A stretch of DNA of 64,000 nucleotides from Limnobacter alexandrii (GTDB taxonomy: Bacteria > Pseudomonadota > Gammaproteobacteria > Burkholderiales > Burkholderiaceae_B), in NCBI RefSeq assembly GCF_005871185.1, contig NZ_SWKN01000008.1, positions 186,001 to 250,000 of the forward strand. The letters run 5' to 3'. The translations under genes were made by a program, and so were the position numbers. Of this stretch, positions 33,539-46,872 are shown one piece after another (within the stretch, counting starts at the first letter, position 1; each line of letters opens with the position of its first letter). Under the pieces are notes generated by a model that saw only the letters and a program-made list of their open reading frames with translations, was not told where the DNA came from and ran no database searches.

Positions 33539-35608
33539 TTACATGTTCTTGACCTGAAACTTCTTGAGGATATTGGACAGATCCGTTGCCACACCTTTCA
33601 GACCCGATACGGCATTGGCCGCGCGGCGTGCCATGTCCAGGTTGCCTTCCGACAACTGGGCCACCACTTCCACTTGCTGCCCAATACTTTCAGAAGCCTG
33701 GTTTTGTTCAAGCAGCGCAGCGTGAATGTTTTCAACCGAGTGGGCCACAGCGGATGAGTCTGCTGTGATCTGGTTCATGGCCTGACCAGCGCGGTCGACA
33801 AGTTCAACGCCTTTTTTCACGCTTTCTACAGCCATGTCCATGTTGTTCACAGCCACACCCGAACTGCTTTGAATGGCTTCAATCATGCCGTGAATGTCGT
33901 CGGTTGATTTGCGGGTGCGTTCAGCAAGCTTGCGCACCTCATCGGCCACAACTGAGAAACCTCGGCCTTGTTCGCCGGCGCGTGCCGCTTCAATTGCAGC
34001 ATTCAAGGCCAGCAGGTTGGTTTGTTCGGCAATGCCTTTGATGATCAAGGCAATCTCGGAAATTTCCCGGGATTGTTCGCCCAGTTGTTGAATCACACTG
34101 GCGGTGCCTTGAACGTTCTCGGAAATTTTGTGCATTTGCTGGGTGGCTGAATTAATTGCACCCAGACCATCGTCGGCCAACTGACGCGCTTTGTTGCTCA
34201 CATCTTTGGCTTCTGTGGCCGATTCGCCCACGCTGGAAATTGACGACGACATTTCTTCAACCGCAGAGGCCATGCCCGAGGCAGCATCACTACCCGATGC
34301 GGCACCCTTGCTGAGCTCTTCACTGGTTTGAACCAGATCCTCTGATGCAACCTGCACTTGGTCTGTGCTGCGTTTTACGGCACCCAAGGCTTGCTCCATA
34401 CTTTCAGCCATGCGATTCATGCTGCGGGCCAACAGGCTGATTTCGTTTTTGGTGGTGACGTTGCCGTTGGTCACTTCATCGTCCGCACGCGCAGTCATGT
34501 CGCCATTGCCAAGCTTCAAGGCCAATGCGGTAAGCACCTTGGTCGAGCTGGTCAGGCGGCTTGTGACCCAGAACAGGGCCAAAGCAATGATTGCAGAGGC
34601 GATTAGACCCATGATTACCATCATGCCTGACATGGCATAAATGGTACTGAACATTTCAGAAGTTAGGGCCGGAGCAACAATGGCGGCGCCGCCCCACTGG
34701 GGTACTTTGCTGAACGCCACAAACTCGGTGCGACTTTCACCTGATTTCGGATCGTTCCAGCTAATTTGTGTAATGCCTTTGTCTTCCTTGCTCATCTTGT
34801 CAAGCAAGCCTTGCAAATCAGATTCTTTGGCGGCCAGTTCCTTGAATTCGTCGCCTTTGAATTGCGAGTGAATCATCACCTTGCCTGCGTTGGCACCTGT
34901 GGTGTACAGCACGTAGGGAATGCCGGTTTCACCAATGCGTGTGCCCAATACCGCATTCTGAACGTCGGCGAAAAGATTGGTCATGTCGAAACCGATGTAC
35001 AGCACCAGGTCATGTTGGCCATCGCTGCTTTTGATTGGCAAGTACTTCGACATGTAACGCTTACCGAATAACAGCGCCTCGCCCACGTAGGTTTCGCCTT
35101 TGATCACTTTGGCATAGCTTGGGTGGCTGCGATCCAGCTTGGTACCCACGGCACGGTCACCATTTTCCTTTTTCAGGCTGGTTGAAATTCTTAGGTAGTC
35201 GTCGCCGGTACGAACAAACACCGTGGCAATACCGCCGGTCATTTTCGTGAAATTGTCCACTACACCGTAGTTGCCGGTGATGAAGGTGGAATCCAGGGTA
35301 ACCATGGGGCCGTCAATTTCAGGCGTAATCGAGATAAGTTGCTCTGGGTCCACCAGCAATTCGCCGTTGAACTCGACCTCGAACAAATCGGCAAGCTGAG
35401 TTACAGAGCCTTCCGACAGCTTGTAGGCGATCTCCATGGTTTGTCGCAAACCTTCAGCCTGCGTGGAAACTGCTCGCTCGGTGCGGGCAGTGGCTGCATT
35501 GAAGGTGTAGGCGGCAGTAATGCCAACCAGGCTCAATACAATCAAGGCCACCAAAGCGGCGCTGGTGAAGCTGATCTGTTTGGAAAGGGGCAGAGTCTTT
35601 AGGTTCAT
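33539..35608 (-). CDS. Methyl-accepting chemotaxis protein with Cache_3-Cache_2-type sensor
   Basis: A 689-residue transmembrane chemoreceptor. A first helix lies at about 12-34, then a periplasmic Cache domain (about 40-315, with [21 protein letters not shown], a Cache_3-Cache_2 pattern), a second helix near 320-342, HAMP, and a signalling domain with the hairpin tip [29 protein letters not shown]. It would control the CheA kinase. The C-terminus (FQVKNM) lacks a CheR-binding pentapeptide. The ATG at 35608 lies just before the first helix; about 69 extra residues in the longer frame are non-coding. The Cache type is often used to sense carboxylates or amino acids, but the ligand is unknown. 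Confidence 0.92.
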   Translation of the reverse strand: MNLKTLPLSKQISFTSAALVALIVLSLVGITAAYTFNAATARTERAVSTQAEGLRQTMEIAYKLSEGSVTQLADLFEVEFNGELLVDPEQLISITPEIDGPMVTLDSTFITGNYGVVDNFTKMTGGIATVFVRTGDDYLRISTSLKKENGDRAVGTKLDRSHPSYAKVIKGETYVGEALLFGKRYMSKYLPIKSSDGQHDLVLYIGFDMTNLFADVQNAVLGTRIGETGIPYVLYTTGANAGKVMIHSQFKGDEFKELAAKESDLQGLLDKMSKEDKGITQISWNDPKSGESRTEFVAFSKVPQWGGAAIVAPALTSEMFSTIYAMSGMMVIMGLIASAIIALALFWVTSRLTSSTKVLTALALKLGNGDMTARADDEVTNGNVTTKNEISLLARSMNRMAESMEQALGAVKRSTDQVQVASEDLVQTSEELSKGAASGSDAASGMASAVEEMSSSISSVGESATEAKDVSNKARQLADDGLGAINSATQQMHKISENVQGTASVIQQLGEQSREISEIALIIKGIAEQTNLLALNAAIEAARAGEQGRGFSVVADEVRKLAERTRKSTDDIHGMIEAIQSSSGVAVNNMDMAVESVKKGVELVDRAGQAMNQITADSSAVAHSVENIHAALLEQNQASESIGQQVEVVAQLSEGNLDMARRAANAVSGLKGVATDLSNILKKFQVKNM

Positions 35609-35763
35609 GGTGCGAAGCGATTGGGAAGGTGATGAACAGCTTCGATCATCGCACCGACTACCTCGTGCTAATTGCCTAATTAGAGGGGTAAATCGCCTGT
35701 TTAAAAACGCTAAAGAACCTGTGTTTTTGCAAACTATTCCCCTTTTTGAAGGGGGGTAGTCAA

Positions 35764-36551
35764 TCAAATATTCACGGTTGCAATGGCGGGGGCGTGGTCT
35801 GAGGGCTTCTCCCACTTGCGGGGCGCGCGGTCAATGACGCTGGCCGTGCACTTGTCGGCCAAGGGCTGTGAAAGTAAAACATGGTCAATTCGCAAGCCCT
35901 TGTTTTTCTGGAAACCCAACATGCGGTAATCCCACCAAGAAAAGGTTTTCTCGGCTTGCTCAAACAGGCGGAAGCTGTCGACCAAACCCATGCCCAGCAG
36001 GGTATTGAAACGGCTGCGTTCATCGTCTGAGCACAGCACTTGCCCAGCCCAAGCCTTGGGATCGTGTACGTCTCGGTCGTCGGGGGCAATGTTGTAATCG
36101 CCCACCAAAGCCAGTTTTGGATACTGGGCCAGCCAGCCCTCGCAATCCTTGAGCAAGGCATCCAGCCAGGCTTTTTTGTACTCAAATTTATCCGAACCCA
36201 CCTCGGAGCCATTGACCACATAGGCGCTGATGAAGCGTAAATCACCAAATGTGGCTGCAATCACGCGTTTTTGCTCATCGGGAAAGCTGGGCAAGTTCAC
36301 CAGTACGTCCACTGGTTCAGGCATGGTGGCCTTTTTGTACAGAATGGCCACGCCGTTGTATGTTTTCTGGCCGGCGAACACCGCGCCGTAACCCGCTGCA
36401 TCAAGCTCGGCCACGGGAAAATTCTCGTCGGTCAGTTTCAGTTCTTGAAGGCCCAGCAAATCAACCGGATTGGTTTCAAGCCATTGCAGCAGGTGCGGCA
36501 GGCGCACCTTGAGCGAATTGACATTCCAGCTTGCAAGTTGAATATTGGCCA

Positions 36552-36552
<1 letters not shown>
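35764..36552 (-). CDS. xth: Exodeoxyribonuclease III
   Basis: A 262-residue AP endonuclease/3'-5' exonuclease of the ExoIII family. [14 protein letters not shown] near the start, [15 protein letters not shown] with the metal-binding Glu, [18 protein letters not shown] near 146-163, and [12 protein letters not shown] at the end with the catalytic Asp-His are all seen. It acts in base-excision repair. Its ATG overlaps the stop of prlC by one base (TGATG), so the two are translationally coupled. Full length for the family. Confidence 0.96.
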
Positions 36553-38609
<2,057 letters not shown>

Positions 38610-38647
38610 AGGTTTTGGGTCCTGCTAAAAATTCTTGAAGGCTTGGC

Positions 38648-39496
38648 TTATATGCTACGTTCAACCGCTTCAATGGTGTTTTGCAACAGCATGGTGATGG
38701 TCATGGGGCCTACGCCACCTGGCACGGGTGTAATCCATCCAGCCACTTCTTTGGCGGAATCAAAATCCACATCGCCGCACAGCTTGCCATCGGGCAGGCG
38801 GTTAATGCCCACATCAATCACCACTGCACCGGGTTTGATCATGTCACCTGTAATCATATTGGGACGACCCACCGCAACTACAAGTACGTCTGCACGCTGG
38901 CAGTGCGATTTCAGGTCTTTGGTTTTGCTGTTACATAAGGTCACAGTGGCACCTTGTTGCAACAACAACATGGCTTGTGGCTTGCCAACAATATTGCTGG
39001 CACCAATCACAACCGCCTCAGCACCGCGCAATTCGATTCCCGTCAGTTCAAGCATTTTCATCACGCCATAAGGCGTACAGGGGCGAAACAGCGGCTTGCC
39101 TGTCATCAACAAACCAGCGTTGCTGATGTGAAAACCATCCACGTCCTTCTCGGCGCTGATTGCTTCAATCACCAGGTGCGAATCCAGGTGTTTTGGCAAG
39201 GGTAGTTGCACCAAAATACCGTGAATGGAGGGGTCGGCATTTAACTGTTCGACCAAACCCACCAGCGCGTCCTGACTGGTGTTTTCCGGCATGCGGTGCA
39301 TCACCGATTTGAAGCCGGCTTTTTCGCAGGCCGACACTTTGTTGCGCACATAAACCTGCGAGGCGGGGTCTTCGCCCACCAGCACCACAGCCAAGCCGGG
39401 CTGGTGACCCAGGGCCGTTAATTCGGCAGCGCGCTTGGCAATGGTTTCACGGATTGAGGCGGCCAATTCTGTGCCGCTGATGATTTGTGCAGACAT
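38648..39496 (-). CDS. folD: Methylenetetrahydrofolate dehydrogenase/cyclohydrolase
   Basis: A 282-residue bifunctional FolD, interconverting methylene-, methenyl- and 10-formyl-tetrahydrofolate. [19 protein letters not shown] holds the catalytic Lys of the YxxxK type near residues 53-58, [12 protein letters not shown] is near 94-105, and the NADP site has [11 protein letters not shown] near 165-175 and [15 protein letters not shown] at the end. It lies after the RR/kinase pair on the same strand with an 82-base gap. It links to folA and thyA further along the window only by pathway. Confidence 0.96.
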   Translation of the reverse strand: MSAQIISGTELAASIRETIAKRAAELTALGHQPGLAVVLVGEDPASQVYVRNKVSACEKAGFKSVMHRMPENTSQDALVGLVEQLNADPSIHGILVQLPLPKHLDSHLVIEAISAEKDVDGFHISNAGLLMTGKPLFRPCTPYGVMKMLELTGIELRGAEAVVIGASNIVGKPQAMLLLQQGATVTLCNSKTKDLKSHCQRADVLVVAVGRPNMITGDMIKPGAVVIDVGINRLPDGKLCGDVDFDSAKEVAGWITPVPGGVGPMTITMLLQNTIEAVERSI

Positions 39497-39578
39497 GATT
39501 AAATGAGTTCGAAAATTTGAAATGGTTCAATTGAACAAGACCCGCCTTTAGGAAAAAAGCAGGCCTTGCTGGGGATGT

Positions 39579-40226
39579 TCAGGGCTGTGCCAGTTCCGGT
39601 GATTTGCGTAGCGCAATTTTTAGCAAATCAGCCACGGTGGTTACCTGCAGCTTGTCCATGATATTGGCGCGGTGGGCTTCAACAGTTTTAATGCTGATGT
39701 TCAAATCGTCTGCAATTTGCTTGTTCAGGCGACCCGATACGATTCGTTCCAGTACCTGCAATTCACGTGTGGTCAACTTGGAATACAGTTTGTTGATTTG
39801 TTCATCGAGCTTGGCGGTTTGAGCCAGCTCGTGTGCAAGACGCATGTGTTGATGAATCAAGTCTTTGATTTTGGCCTCATCGAAGGGCTTTTCCAGAAAA
39901 TCAACCGCACCGTTCTTCATCGTTTCAACGGCCAAAGTCACGTCGCCATGGCCCGTAATAAACACGATGGGAATGGGAATGCCCCGTTCGTTCAGTGTTT
40001 TTTGAACTTCAAGGCCAGAAAGCTTTGGCATGCGAATGTCCAGCAGCAGCACACAGGGTTGCGGCCACACCAGTTGCTCCAGAAACAACTCAGGGTCTGC
40101 ATAGGTTTTCACCTGATAACCCTCAGTTTCAATAAGCCATTGTAGCGAGTCGCGTACCGCCTCATCATCGTCCACGATGAACACGGTTTCTTGCATTTCA
40201 GTGTGGCGTGGCTGGGTGTGGAGCAT
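39579..40226 (-). CDS. FixJ-family response regulator paired with the pdh-adjacent kinase
   Basis: About 216 residues: a receiver (FIVDDDEAVRDSLQW, phospho-Asp in VLLLDIRMPKLSG, Lys in EKPF) and a LuxR-type helix-turn-helix (LTTRELQVLERIVSGRLNKQIADDL, then SIKTVEAHRANIMDKL). This is the FixJ/NarL-like layout with the KTVE.HR motif typical of FixJ. ATG 40226, five bases after the kinase stop, has GGA at nine bases; ATG 40196 would give 206 residues. The pair is divergent from aceE, so regulation of pyruvate oxidation is a good guess. Confidence 0.88.
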   Translation of the reverse strand: MLHTQPRHTEMQETVFIVDDDEAVRDSLQWLIETEGYQVKTYADPELFLEQLVWPQPCVLLLDIRMPKLSGLEVQKTLNERGIPIPIVFITGHGDVTLAVETMKNGAVDFLEKPFDEAKIKDLIHQHMRLAHELAQTAKLDEQINKLYSKLTTRELQVLERIVSGRLNKQIADDLNISIKTVEAHRANIMDKLQVTTVADLLKIALRKSPELAQP

Positions 40227-40231
40227 TGGCT

Positions 40232-42565
40232 TTATTCCATAACAGGTGGGTTGATGTGCGCAAGCACCGTGTCTTCGGCCAGTGGAAGCGTGAACTTGAA
40301 GACGCTGCCTTGGCCTTGCGCGGGTTCTACCCACAATTGGCCTTGATGATACTCAATAATAGTACGACAGATGTTCAGGCCCATGCCCATTCCATCGGAT
40401 TTGGTTGTGAAAAACGATTCAAACAGCCGCTGACGGATTTCCTCGGGCACCCCAACACCGTGATCCCTCACCTCGACCAGCGCAAACTGGGCCGATTGGC
40501 CAACCTGAATTTCAATCAATTTTTGCTCGGGTGGCAAATGGCCCATGGCCTCAAGACCGTTCTTGATCAGGTTCATCAGCACTTGTTCAATCAGTACCGG
40601 GTCAGCCACCACCGACATCAGCGCATCAGGCAGGTTCATCTCAATGCGGGCAGATTGGTGTTTGGCTTCCAGCCGGGAAAAGCTGATCGCGTCTTCAATG
40701 ATTTTGCCAATCGGGCAGGGGCCGCGTTTGGGCTCCTGTTGTTTGACAAATTCTCGAATTCGGCGAATCACGTCTCCTGCGCGTTGGGCCTGTACATTCA
40801 CCTTTTCAAGCACTGGTAAAAGGTCTTCAGGACTTACCTTGCCCGCTTTAAGGCGGGTCACGCTGCCCATGTTGTAATTTGAAATGGCGGCCAGTGGCTG
40901 GTTGATTTCATGGGCCAGCGAGGAAGCCAGCTCGCCCAGCGTAATTAATCGGGAGGTGAACTGGAGTTTTTCTTGTTGTTGACGTGACATGTCTTCCGCC
41001 TCCTTGCGCGACGAAATGTCAGTGGCCACCTGCATCACAACTGTCGCGCCATCTACCCAGGATATCGAACGGCGCCGAACTTCATACCACCGCTGGGACA
41101 CAGGATTAAGCCATTCGAATGGTTCGTACAGATTCGGGCGATTGCGGCGATTCTTCGACATGCGGGGTGGGGTGGCCTTGGCAAACCATTCCCGGTGTAG
41201 CCGGTTCACAAAAATATACTCATCAGGCCCGGCCTCGGGGCCTTGAATGCACACGGCGGCGTCCAGTTCTTCCAGAATACGAACAAAGCGTCGGTGCGCT
41301 GCTGCCAGTTCGTCACGAATTCGGCGTGGCTCGGTGATGTCTGTCATCGAGGTCATCCAGCCGCTTTGTTGGCCGTCGCTGTCAACCAATGGCGACACAT
41401 ACATGCGGGCATCAAACACGCTGCCATCGCGCCTGCGCACTTGTACCTCGATGCCTTTTTGCGGAGCATTGCCCGACAAAATCAGGTCCAGATTGGTTTG
41501 TTGCTCTTCATAGGAGCGGTCGGGCCAGTAAGGGAAGGGCGGAGCCATGCCCACCAGTTCAGATTCTTTGTAGCCTGTCATTTTGCAAAAGGCGGGGTTG
41601 ACGTAGGTGATTCGTCCTTGCATGTCGATGGCCCGCATGCCGGTAACCACTGAGTCCTCCATGGCCCGTCGAAACTTGGTCTCAGCCAGCAACCGTTTCT
41701 CCGCCTGGCTGCGAAGCTTGGCATGTCGAAACAGTAGGATGAAACTCCACACAATCACCAGTGAAAGCCCAAACACTGCCCAGGCCAGCATGTTCGAGAA
41801 CAGCTCGGTGTTCGTTTTGTAAAGCACTGCACGCAGCTTCAGGCCATGGCCTGGCGGATCCAGGGGTACCTCGTGGCTTAGTTTGGCATTGTCGATCGAC
41901 CGGCTGACATTCGAGGCAACCGGGTTGCCGCCGCCATCCACAATGCTGACCAAATAAAGCTGAACAAATGATTCGGGCACCGCATCATTGAGCAGTGAGC
42001 CCAAGGGAATGGTTGCCGCCACTGTGCCAATGAAATCACCTTTGCTGAAAATAGGGCTGTGAACCTCAATAAACACTTTGCCTGACGGGTCGAGAAAAGG
42101 TCTTGAAAACACGGGCAGCCGGGTTTCTCTGGCTGTGTTGAATGCCCAATAGCTTTCCGCATCTTCGATGGTTTGAAACAGTGGATGGAGTACTTCCGAG
42201 GATCGGGAGCCGGGCAAGGCCAAATTGGTTACTCGCCTTTCTTCGTCAATGATCAATACGCTGCTGATTTCCTGAAACTCGTTCAACAGAGCCTGTGCCG
42301 AGAAGCGAAACCCCTCTACATCACTGCTGTTTTGCTCAAAACCGCGTGCGATCTGGTTGAGTCGTTCCTGCGAGGCGAGCAAACGGGTGCGAATGGTTTG
42401 CCTTGCCAGTTCTACGTCGCGAATAACGCGCAGTTGCGTCTGGTTCTGATCCTCGGAATGCAGGGTATAGAAAAACGCGCCCATGGCGAGCAAAAACAAA
42501 ATAATGCCCACCAGCGGTGTGGCCCAAACCAAAGGGCTTGTACGGGGTTGATCGCTGAGGCGCAC
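40232..42565 (-). CDS. PAS-containing membrane sensor histidine kinase, FixL-like
   Basis: A 777-residue kinase. Helix 1 lies at about 12-34, a periplasmic sensor with two-part Cache-like shape covers 40-250, helix 2 lies at about 255-277, a PAS domain (ITYVNPAFCKMTGY near 318-331) and a second PAS-like segment follow, then the HisKA box LGELASSLAHEINQPLAAISN with His near 550 and a HATPase domain with GMGMGLNICRTIIEYHQG. The HisKA and ATPase parts are FixL/DctB-like. I see no clear heme-binding signature in the PAS. It shares its upstream region with the divergent pyruvate dehydrogenase operon. Confidence 0.88.
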   Translation of the reverse strand: MRLSDQPRTSPLVWATPLVGIILFLLAMGAFFYTLHSEDQNQTQLRVIRDVELARQTIRTRLLASQERLNQIARGFEQNSSDVEGFRFSAQALLNEFQEISSVLIIDEERRVTNLALPGSRSSEVLHPLFQTIEDAESYWAFNTARETRLPVFSRPFLDPSGKVFIEVHSPIFSKGDFIGTVAATIPLGSLLNDAVPESFVQLYLVSIVDGGGNPVASNVSRSIDNAKLSHEVPLDPPGHGLKLRAVLYKTNTELFSNMLAWAVFGLSLVIVWSFILLFRHAKLRSQAEKRLLAETKFRRAMEDSVVTGMRAIDMQGRITYVNPAFCKMTGYKESELVGMAPPFPYWPDRSYEEQQTNLDLILSGNAPQKGIEVQVRRRDGSVFDARMYVSPLVDSDGQQSGWMTSMTDITEPRRIRDELAAAHRRFVRILEELDAAVCIQGPEAGPDEYIFVNRLHREWFAKATPPRMSKNRRNRPNLYEPFEWLNPVSQRWYEVRRRSISWVDGATVVMQVATDISSRKEAEDMSRQQQEKLQFTSRLITLGELASSLAHEINQPLAAISNYNMGSVTRLKAGKVSPEDLLPVLEKVNVQAQRAGDVIRRIREFVKQQEPKRGPCPIGKIIEDAISFSRLEAKHQSARIEMNLPDALMSVVADPVLIEQVLMNLIKNGLEAMGHLPPEQKLIEIQVGQSAQFALVEVRDHGVGVPEEIRQRLFESFFTTKSDGMGMGLNICRTIIEYHQGQLWVEPAQGQGSVFKFTLPLAEDTVLAHINPPVME

Positions 42566-42683
42566 GGTCGAATAAGTCTCGAAATTCTATTGATGACTGA
42601 AGTGTACAAAACAAGCGGGCGAGTGGGTTGACTGGATTTGAAGGGATTCGGGAAAATCCTTATAAATTCCACAATATGAAAAC

Positions 42684-42724
42684 TCAAATCATAATTTGAA
42701 ACTTTATCAATTAGGTGTGATACT
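42684..42724 (+). promoter_or_regulatory. aceE promoter with overlapping inverted repeat
   Basis: TTGAAA (42696-42701) and GATACT (42719-42724) are 17 bases apart and look like a sigma-70 promoter. A perfect inverted repeat TCAAAT-CATA-ATTTGA at 42684-42699 overlaps the -35 element, a good place for a repressor or for the FixJ-like regulator encoded next door. The assignment of the binding protein is inference. Confidence 0.55.
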
Positions 42725-42796
42725 CTAATATCAACAGGAAATACAGCCAAAAGCTCGTACTTCTGCAAAAGAACCCAGAGACCCAAGGAGGAAGCA

Positions 42797-45502
42797 ATGT
42801 CAGCGCAACTCAATTTCCCCGGATCGGACGATCCCGATTTCCAAGAAACCCAAGAATGGCTAGATGCCCTGGAGGCCGTGCTTGAACGAGAAGGCCCTGA
42901 GCGCGCGCATTACTTGCTCGAACAACTGATTGCCAAAGCACGCCTGAGTGGCGCCTTTATTCCGTTTTCGGCCAATACCGAATATGTGAATACCATCCCC
43001 GTGCATTTGGAAACGCGCTGTCCCGGCAATATGGAATACGAAGAACGCCTGCGTAGCTGGATGCGTTGGAACGCCATGGCCATGGTGGTACGTGCCAACA
43101 AGAAAAGCCCACCTGATGGCGGTGATCTGGGCGGTCACATTGCATCGTTTGCTTCGCTGGCCACGATGCTGGGTGTTGGTTTCAACCACTTTTGGCATGC
43201 TGAAGATGAAAACCACGGTGGCGACCTGCTGTACCTTCAGGGCCATGTGTCCCCGGGTATTTATGCGCGTGCCTTTCTGGAAGGCCGCCTGACCGAAGAC
43301 CAATTGAACAACTTCCGGCAGGAAGTCGATGGCAAAGGCTTGTCCAGCTACCCGCACCCGAAGTTGATGCCTGATTTCTGGCAGTTCCCGACGGTGTCCA
43401 TGGGGCTTGGCCCATTGATGGGTATTTATCAGGCGCGTTTCCTGAAGTACCTGCACGCCCGCGGCATTTGCGACACCTCCAAGCGCAAAGTCTGGGTGTT
43501 CTGCGGCGACGGTGAAATGGATGAACCTGAATCACTGGGCGCGATTGGCATGGCTGCTCGCGAGAAGCTGGATAACCTGGTGTTTGTGGTGAACTGTAAC
43601 TTGCAGCGCCTGGATGGTCCGGTGCGTGGCAACGGCAAAATCATTCAGGAACTGGAAGGTGAATTCCGTGGCTCTGGATGGAATGTGCTCAAAGTCATTT
43701 GGGGCGGCTACTGGGATGAACTGCTGGCCCGCGACAAAGACGGGCTGATGCGCAAAGTCATGCTGGAAATGGTCGACGGTGAATACCAAAACTGCAAGGC
43801 CAACGATGGCGCTTACGTTCGCAAGAACTTCTTTGGCAAGCACCCCAAGTTGCTCGAAATGGTCGCCCGCATGACCGATGAAGACATTTGGCGCTTGAAC
43901 CGTGGCGGTCATGACCCGCACAAAGTACACGCGGCTTACGATGCGGCCATGAAGCATGAAGGCCAGCCTACTGTCATTTTGGCGAAAACCGTGAAAGGTT
44001 TTGGTATGGGCAAAGTGGGTCAGGGCAAGAACACCACCCACCAGCAGAAGAAACTGGACATTCAGTCCATCAAGGAATTCCGCGATCGCTTCAACATTCC
44101 AGTGTCCGACGACATTATTGAAGATGTACCTTTCTATAAACCCGCTGACGATGCGCCTGAAATCAAATACCTGCATGAGCGTCGACAGGCCTTGGGTGGA
44201 TACCTGCCCAAGCGTCGCCGCGAAGCCGATGAAAAACTGAAGGTGCCTGGCCTGGACGCATTTGAAGCGGTGCTTGAACCCACCAAGGAAGGCCGTGAAA
44301 TTTCAACGACCCAAGCCTTCGTGCGCGTGTTGACAGCACTGGTGCGCGACAAGGAAATTGGCCAGCGTATTGTGCCCATTGTTCCAGACGAAGCCCGTAC
44401 CTTTGGTATGGAGGGCATGTTCCGTCAATTGGGTATTTATTCTTCACAGGGCCAGTTGTACGAGCCAGTCGACAAAGACCAGGTGATGTATTACCGCGAA
44501 GACAAGGCCGGCCAAATTCTGGAAGAGGGTATCAACGAAGCAGGCGCATTCAGCTCCTGGATTGCGGCGGCTACGTCGTACTCCACGAACAACCGCGTGA
44601 TGATCCCGTTCTACATTTACTACTCCATGTTTGGTTTCCAGCGCGTGGGCGATTTGGCTTGGGCTGCGGGTGACATGCAGGCGCGCGGTTTCTTGCTGGG
44701 CGGTACTGCCGGCCGCACCACACTGAACGGTGAAGGTTTGCAGCACGAAGACGGTCACAGTCATATTCTGTCCTCAACCATCCCTAATTGTGTGAGCTAC
44801 GACCCAACCTTTGCGCATGAACTGGCCGTGATTATTCAGCATGGTTTGAAGCGCATGGTTGAAGACCAGGAAAACGTGTTCTATTACCTCACCGTAATGA
44901 ACGAAAACTACGCACAGCCTGGCCTGAAGAAAGGCACTGAAGAAGGCATCTTGAAGGGCATGTATGTGTGCCGTGAATCGGCCATGAAGAAGGCTGGCAA
45001 GAAGCGTGTTCAACTGTTGGGCTCGGGCACCATTTTGCGTGAATCACTGGAAGCGGCCGAGTTGCTTGAAAACGACTGGGGCGTTGCGGCTGATGTGTGG
45101 TCGGTTACCAGCTTCACCGAGTTGCGCCGTGAAGGTCTGGATGTAGAACGTGAAAACATGCTGCACCCCGAGAAGAAGTCCAAGCAAAGTTATGTTGAAA
45201 AAATGTTGGCGAAAACCGAAGGTCCGATTGTGGCCTCCACCGACTACATGAAGTTGTTCGCCGATCAAATTCGCCCATTCATGCCCAAGGGCCGTGAGTA
45301 CAAGGTGTTGGGCACCGATGGTTTTGGTCGCTCCGATTTCCGCTCCAAGTTGCGTGAGCATTTTGAGGTAAACCGTCATTTCGTCACTGTTGCTGCTTTG
45401 AAGGCTTTGGCCGATCAGGGCGACATTCCACTGAGCATCGTGGGTGAAGCAATCAAGAAATACGGCATCAACCCCAACAAGCCCAACCCAGCCTACGCAT
45501 AA
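42797..45502 (+). CDS. aceE: Pyruvate dehydrogenase E1 component, homodimeric
   Basis: A 901-residue E1 of the homodimeric proteobacterial type. It decarboxylates pyruvate with thiamine diphosphate and acetylates the lipoyl group of E2. The ThDP-binding segment [10 protein letters not shown] starts near residue 236 and its [16 protein letters not shown] end follows; the opening [18 protein letters not shown] and the closing [17 protein letters not shown] are typical. AGGAGG lies before the ATG. It leads aceE-aceF-lpdA and is divergent from a two-component pair. Confidence 0.97.
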   Translation: MSAQLNFPGSDDPDFQETQEWLDALEAVLEREGPERAHYLLEQLIAKARLSGAFIPFSANTEYVNTIPVHLETRCPGNMEYEERLRSWMRWNAMAMVVRANKKSPPDGGDLGGHIASFASLATMLGVGFNHFWHAEDENHGGDLLYLQGHVSPGIYARAFLEGRLTEDQLNNFRQEVDGKGLSSYPHPKLMPDFWQFPTVSMGLGPLMGIYQARFLKYLHARGICDTSKRKVWVFCGDGEMDEPESLGAIGMAAREKLDNLVFVVNCNLQRLDGPVRGNGKIIQELEGEFRGSGWNVLKVIWGGYWDELLARDKDGLMRKVMLEMVDGEYQNCKANDGAYVRKNFFGKHPKLLEMVARMTDEDIWRLNRGGHDPHKVHAAYDAAMKHEGQPTVILAKTVKGFGMGKVGQGKNTTHQQKKLDIQSIKEFRDRFNIPVSDDIIEDVPFYKPADDAPEIKYLHERRQALGGYLPKRRREADEKLKVPGLDAFEAVLEPTKEGREISTTQAFVRVLTALVRDKEIGQRIVPIVPDEARTFGMEGMFRQLGIYSSQGQLYEPVDKDQVMYYREDKAGQILEEGINEAGAFSSWIAAATSYSTNNRVMIPFYIYYSMFGFQRVGDLAWAAGDMQARGFLLGGTAGRTTLNGEGLQHEDGHSHILSSTIPNCVSYDPTFAHELAVIIQHGLKRMVEDQENVFYYLTVMNENYAQPGLKKGTEEGILKGMYVCRESAMKKAGKKRVQLLGSGTILRESLEAAELLENDWGVAADVWSVTSFTELRREGLDVERENMLHPEKKSKQSYVEKMLAKTEGPIVASTDYMKLFADQIRPFMPKGREYKVLGTDGFGRSDFRSKLREHFEVNRHFVTVAALKALADQGDIPLSIVGEAIKKYGINPNKPNPAYA

Positions 45503-45516
45503 AAAGGACGACTGAA

Positions 45517-46857
45517 ATGACAATCGAAATCAAAGTACCCGACATCGGCGATTTTGAAGGGGTGGAAATCATTGAAGTACTGGTCAAGGCGGGCGACACT
45601 GTGGCGGCGGAGCAATCCATCATCACCGTGGAATCTGACAAAGCCAGTATGGAAATTCCATGCCCGCAAGCGGGTGTGGTGAAAGAAATGAAGGTGAAAA
45701 TTGGTGACAAGGTAAAAGAAGGCACCTTGATGCTGATTCTTGAACCAGCAGAAGGTGGTTCGGCTACCGGGGCGGCAGTCCCCAAAGCCGAGGAGGCACC
45801 GAAAGCCGAAGCACCCAAGGTAGAAGCAGCGAAGTCTGCTGCACCGGCCGCAGCACCAGCGCCCGTCGCGAGTGCAGCACCCGCTGCGCCAGCGAGTGCT
45901 GAGCCACACAACCCAACAGCAGCATCGGTGAACGCACCCCACGCAAGCCCGTCGGTTCGCAAATTTGCGCGTGAACTGGGTGTGAACTTGGCGACAGTTT
46001 CAGGCACAGGCCCGAAAGGCCGGATTACGCCCGATGATGTGCGTAACTTTGTGAAAGCAGCGGTTGCTGGCGTGGGCTCTTCCTCGGCCGGCGCAGCCAA
46101 GGGCGGCAGTGGTGTTGGCCTTGATTTGTTGCCATGGCCCAAAGTCGATTTCACCAAGTTTGGCGAAATTGAAGAGCAAGAACTGTCACGCATCAAGAAG
46201 TTGTCGGGTCCGAACCTGCATCGCAACTGGGTCATGATTCCCCACGTTACCCAGTTCGATGAAGCAGACATTACTGACCTTGAGCAGTTCCGCAAAGACA
46301 CCAATGCCGCACTGGCCAAACAAGGCGTGAAGCTGACCATGTTGGCTTTCGTGATGAAAGCGTGTGTGGCTGTGCTGAAAAAGTACCCAGCCTTCAATGC
46401 ATCGCTGAACGAAGCTGGTGACAAGCTGATTTTGAAGAAATACTGGAATATCGGTTTTGCTGCTGACACCCCCAATGGTCTGGTAGTGCCGGTGATCAAG
46501 GGTGTGGATCAAAAAGGTTTTGCTCAAATTGCCAATGAGTTGGGCGAGCTGTCTGCTCAGGCCCGCGACGGCAAGCTGAAAGGCGCCGACATGCAGGGTG
46601 CTACGTTTACCGTTTCGTCGCTTGGCGGTGTGGGTGGAACCCTGTTCACACCAATTATTAATGCGCCTGAAGTGGCCATTTTGGGTTTGTCCAAATCAGC
46701 TATGAAACCCGTTTGGAACGGCAAGGAATTCGAGCCACGTTTGATGTTGCCTTTGAGTTTGAGTTACGACCACCGTGTCATCGACGGCGCCATGGCGGCC
46801 CGATTCACCACCGAGCTTGCTGGCGTGTTGGCCGACATGCGCAAAGTGCTGTTGTAA
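45517..46857 (+). CDS. aceF: Pyruvate dehydrogenase E2, dihydrolipoamide acetyltransferase
   Basis: A 446-residue E2 with a single lipoyl domain (1-80, lipoyl-lysine K42 in ESDKASME), an Ala/Pro/Glu-rich linker (about 82-140), the peripheral subunit-binding domain [15 protein letters not shown] near 147-161 and the acyltransferase core with [15 protein letters not shown] (catalytic His and Asp) near the end. Many proteobacterial AceF proteins have two or three lipoyl domains; here one is present and another sits on lpdA. It lies 14 bases after aceE. Confidence 0.96.
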   Translation: MTIEIKVPDIGDFEGVEIIEVLVKAGDTVAAEQSIITVESDKASMEIPCPQAGVVKEMKVKIGDKVKEGTLMLILEPAEGGSATGAAVPKAEEAPKAEAPKVEAAKSAAPAAAPAPVASAAPAAPASAEPHNPTAASVNAPHASPSVRKFARELGVNLATVSGTGPKGRITPDDVRNFVKAAVAGVGSSSAGAAKGGSGVGLDLLPWPKVDFTKFGEIEEQELSRIKKLSGPNLHRNWVMIPHVTQFDEADITDLEQFRKDTNAALAKQGVKLTMLAFVMKACVAVLKKYPAFNASLNEAGDKLILKKYWNIGFAADTPNGLVVPVIKGVDQKGFAQIANELGELSAQARDGKLKGADMQGATFTVSSLGGVGGTLFTPIINAPEVAILGLSKSAMKPVWNGKEFEPRLMLPLSLSYDHRVIDGAMAARFTTELAGVLADMRKVLL

Positions 46858-46872
46858 AGGGGGGATGAACAC

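Noticed and set aside
35609-35763. Flagellar sigma-28 promoter for the chemoreceptor
   Set aside because: I looked for TAAA-N15-GCCGATAA on the minus strand and found no acceptable match.
39550-39578. Terminator after the FixJ-like regulator gene
   Set aside because: A T-run exists on the minus strand but the stem before it is only about four pairs, too weak to call.
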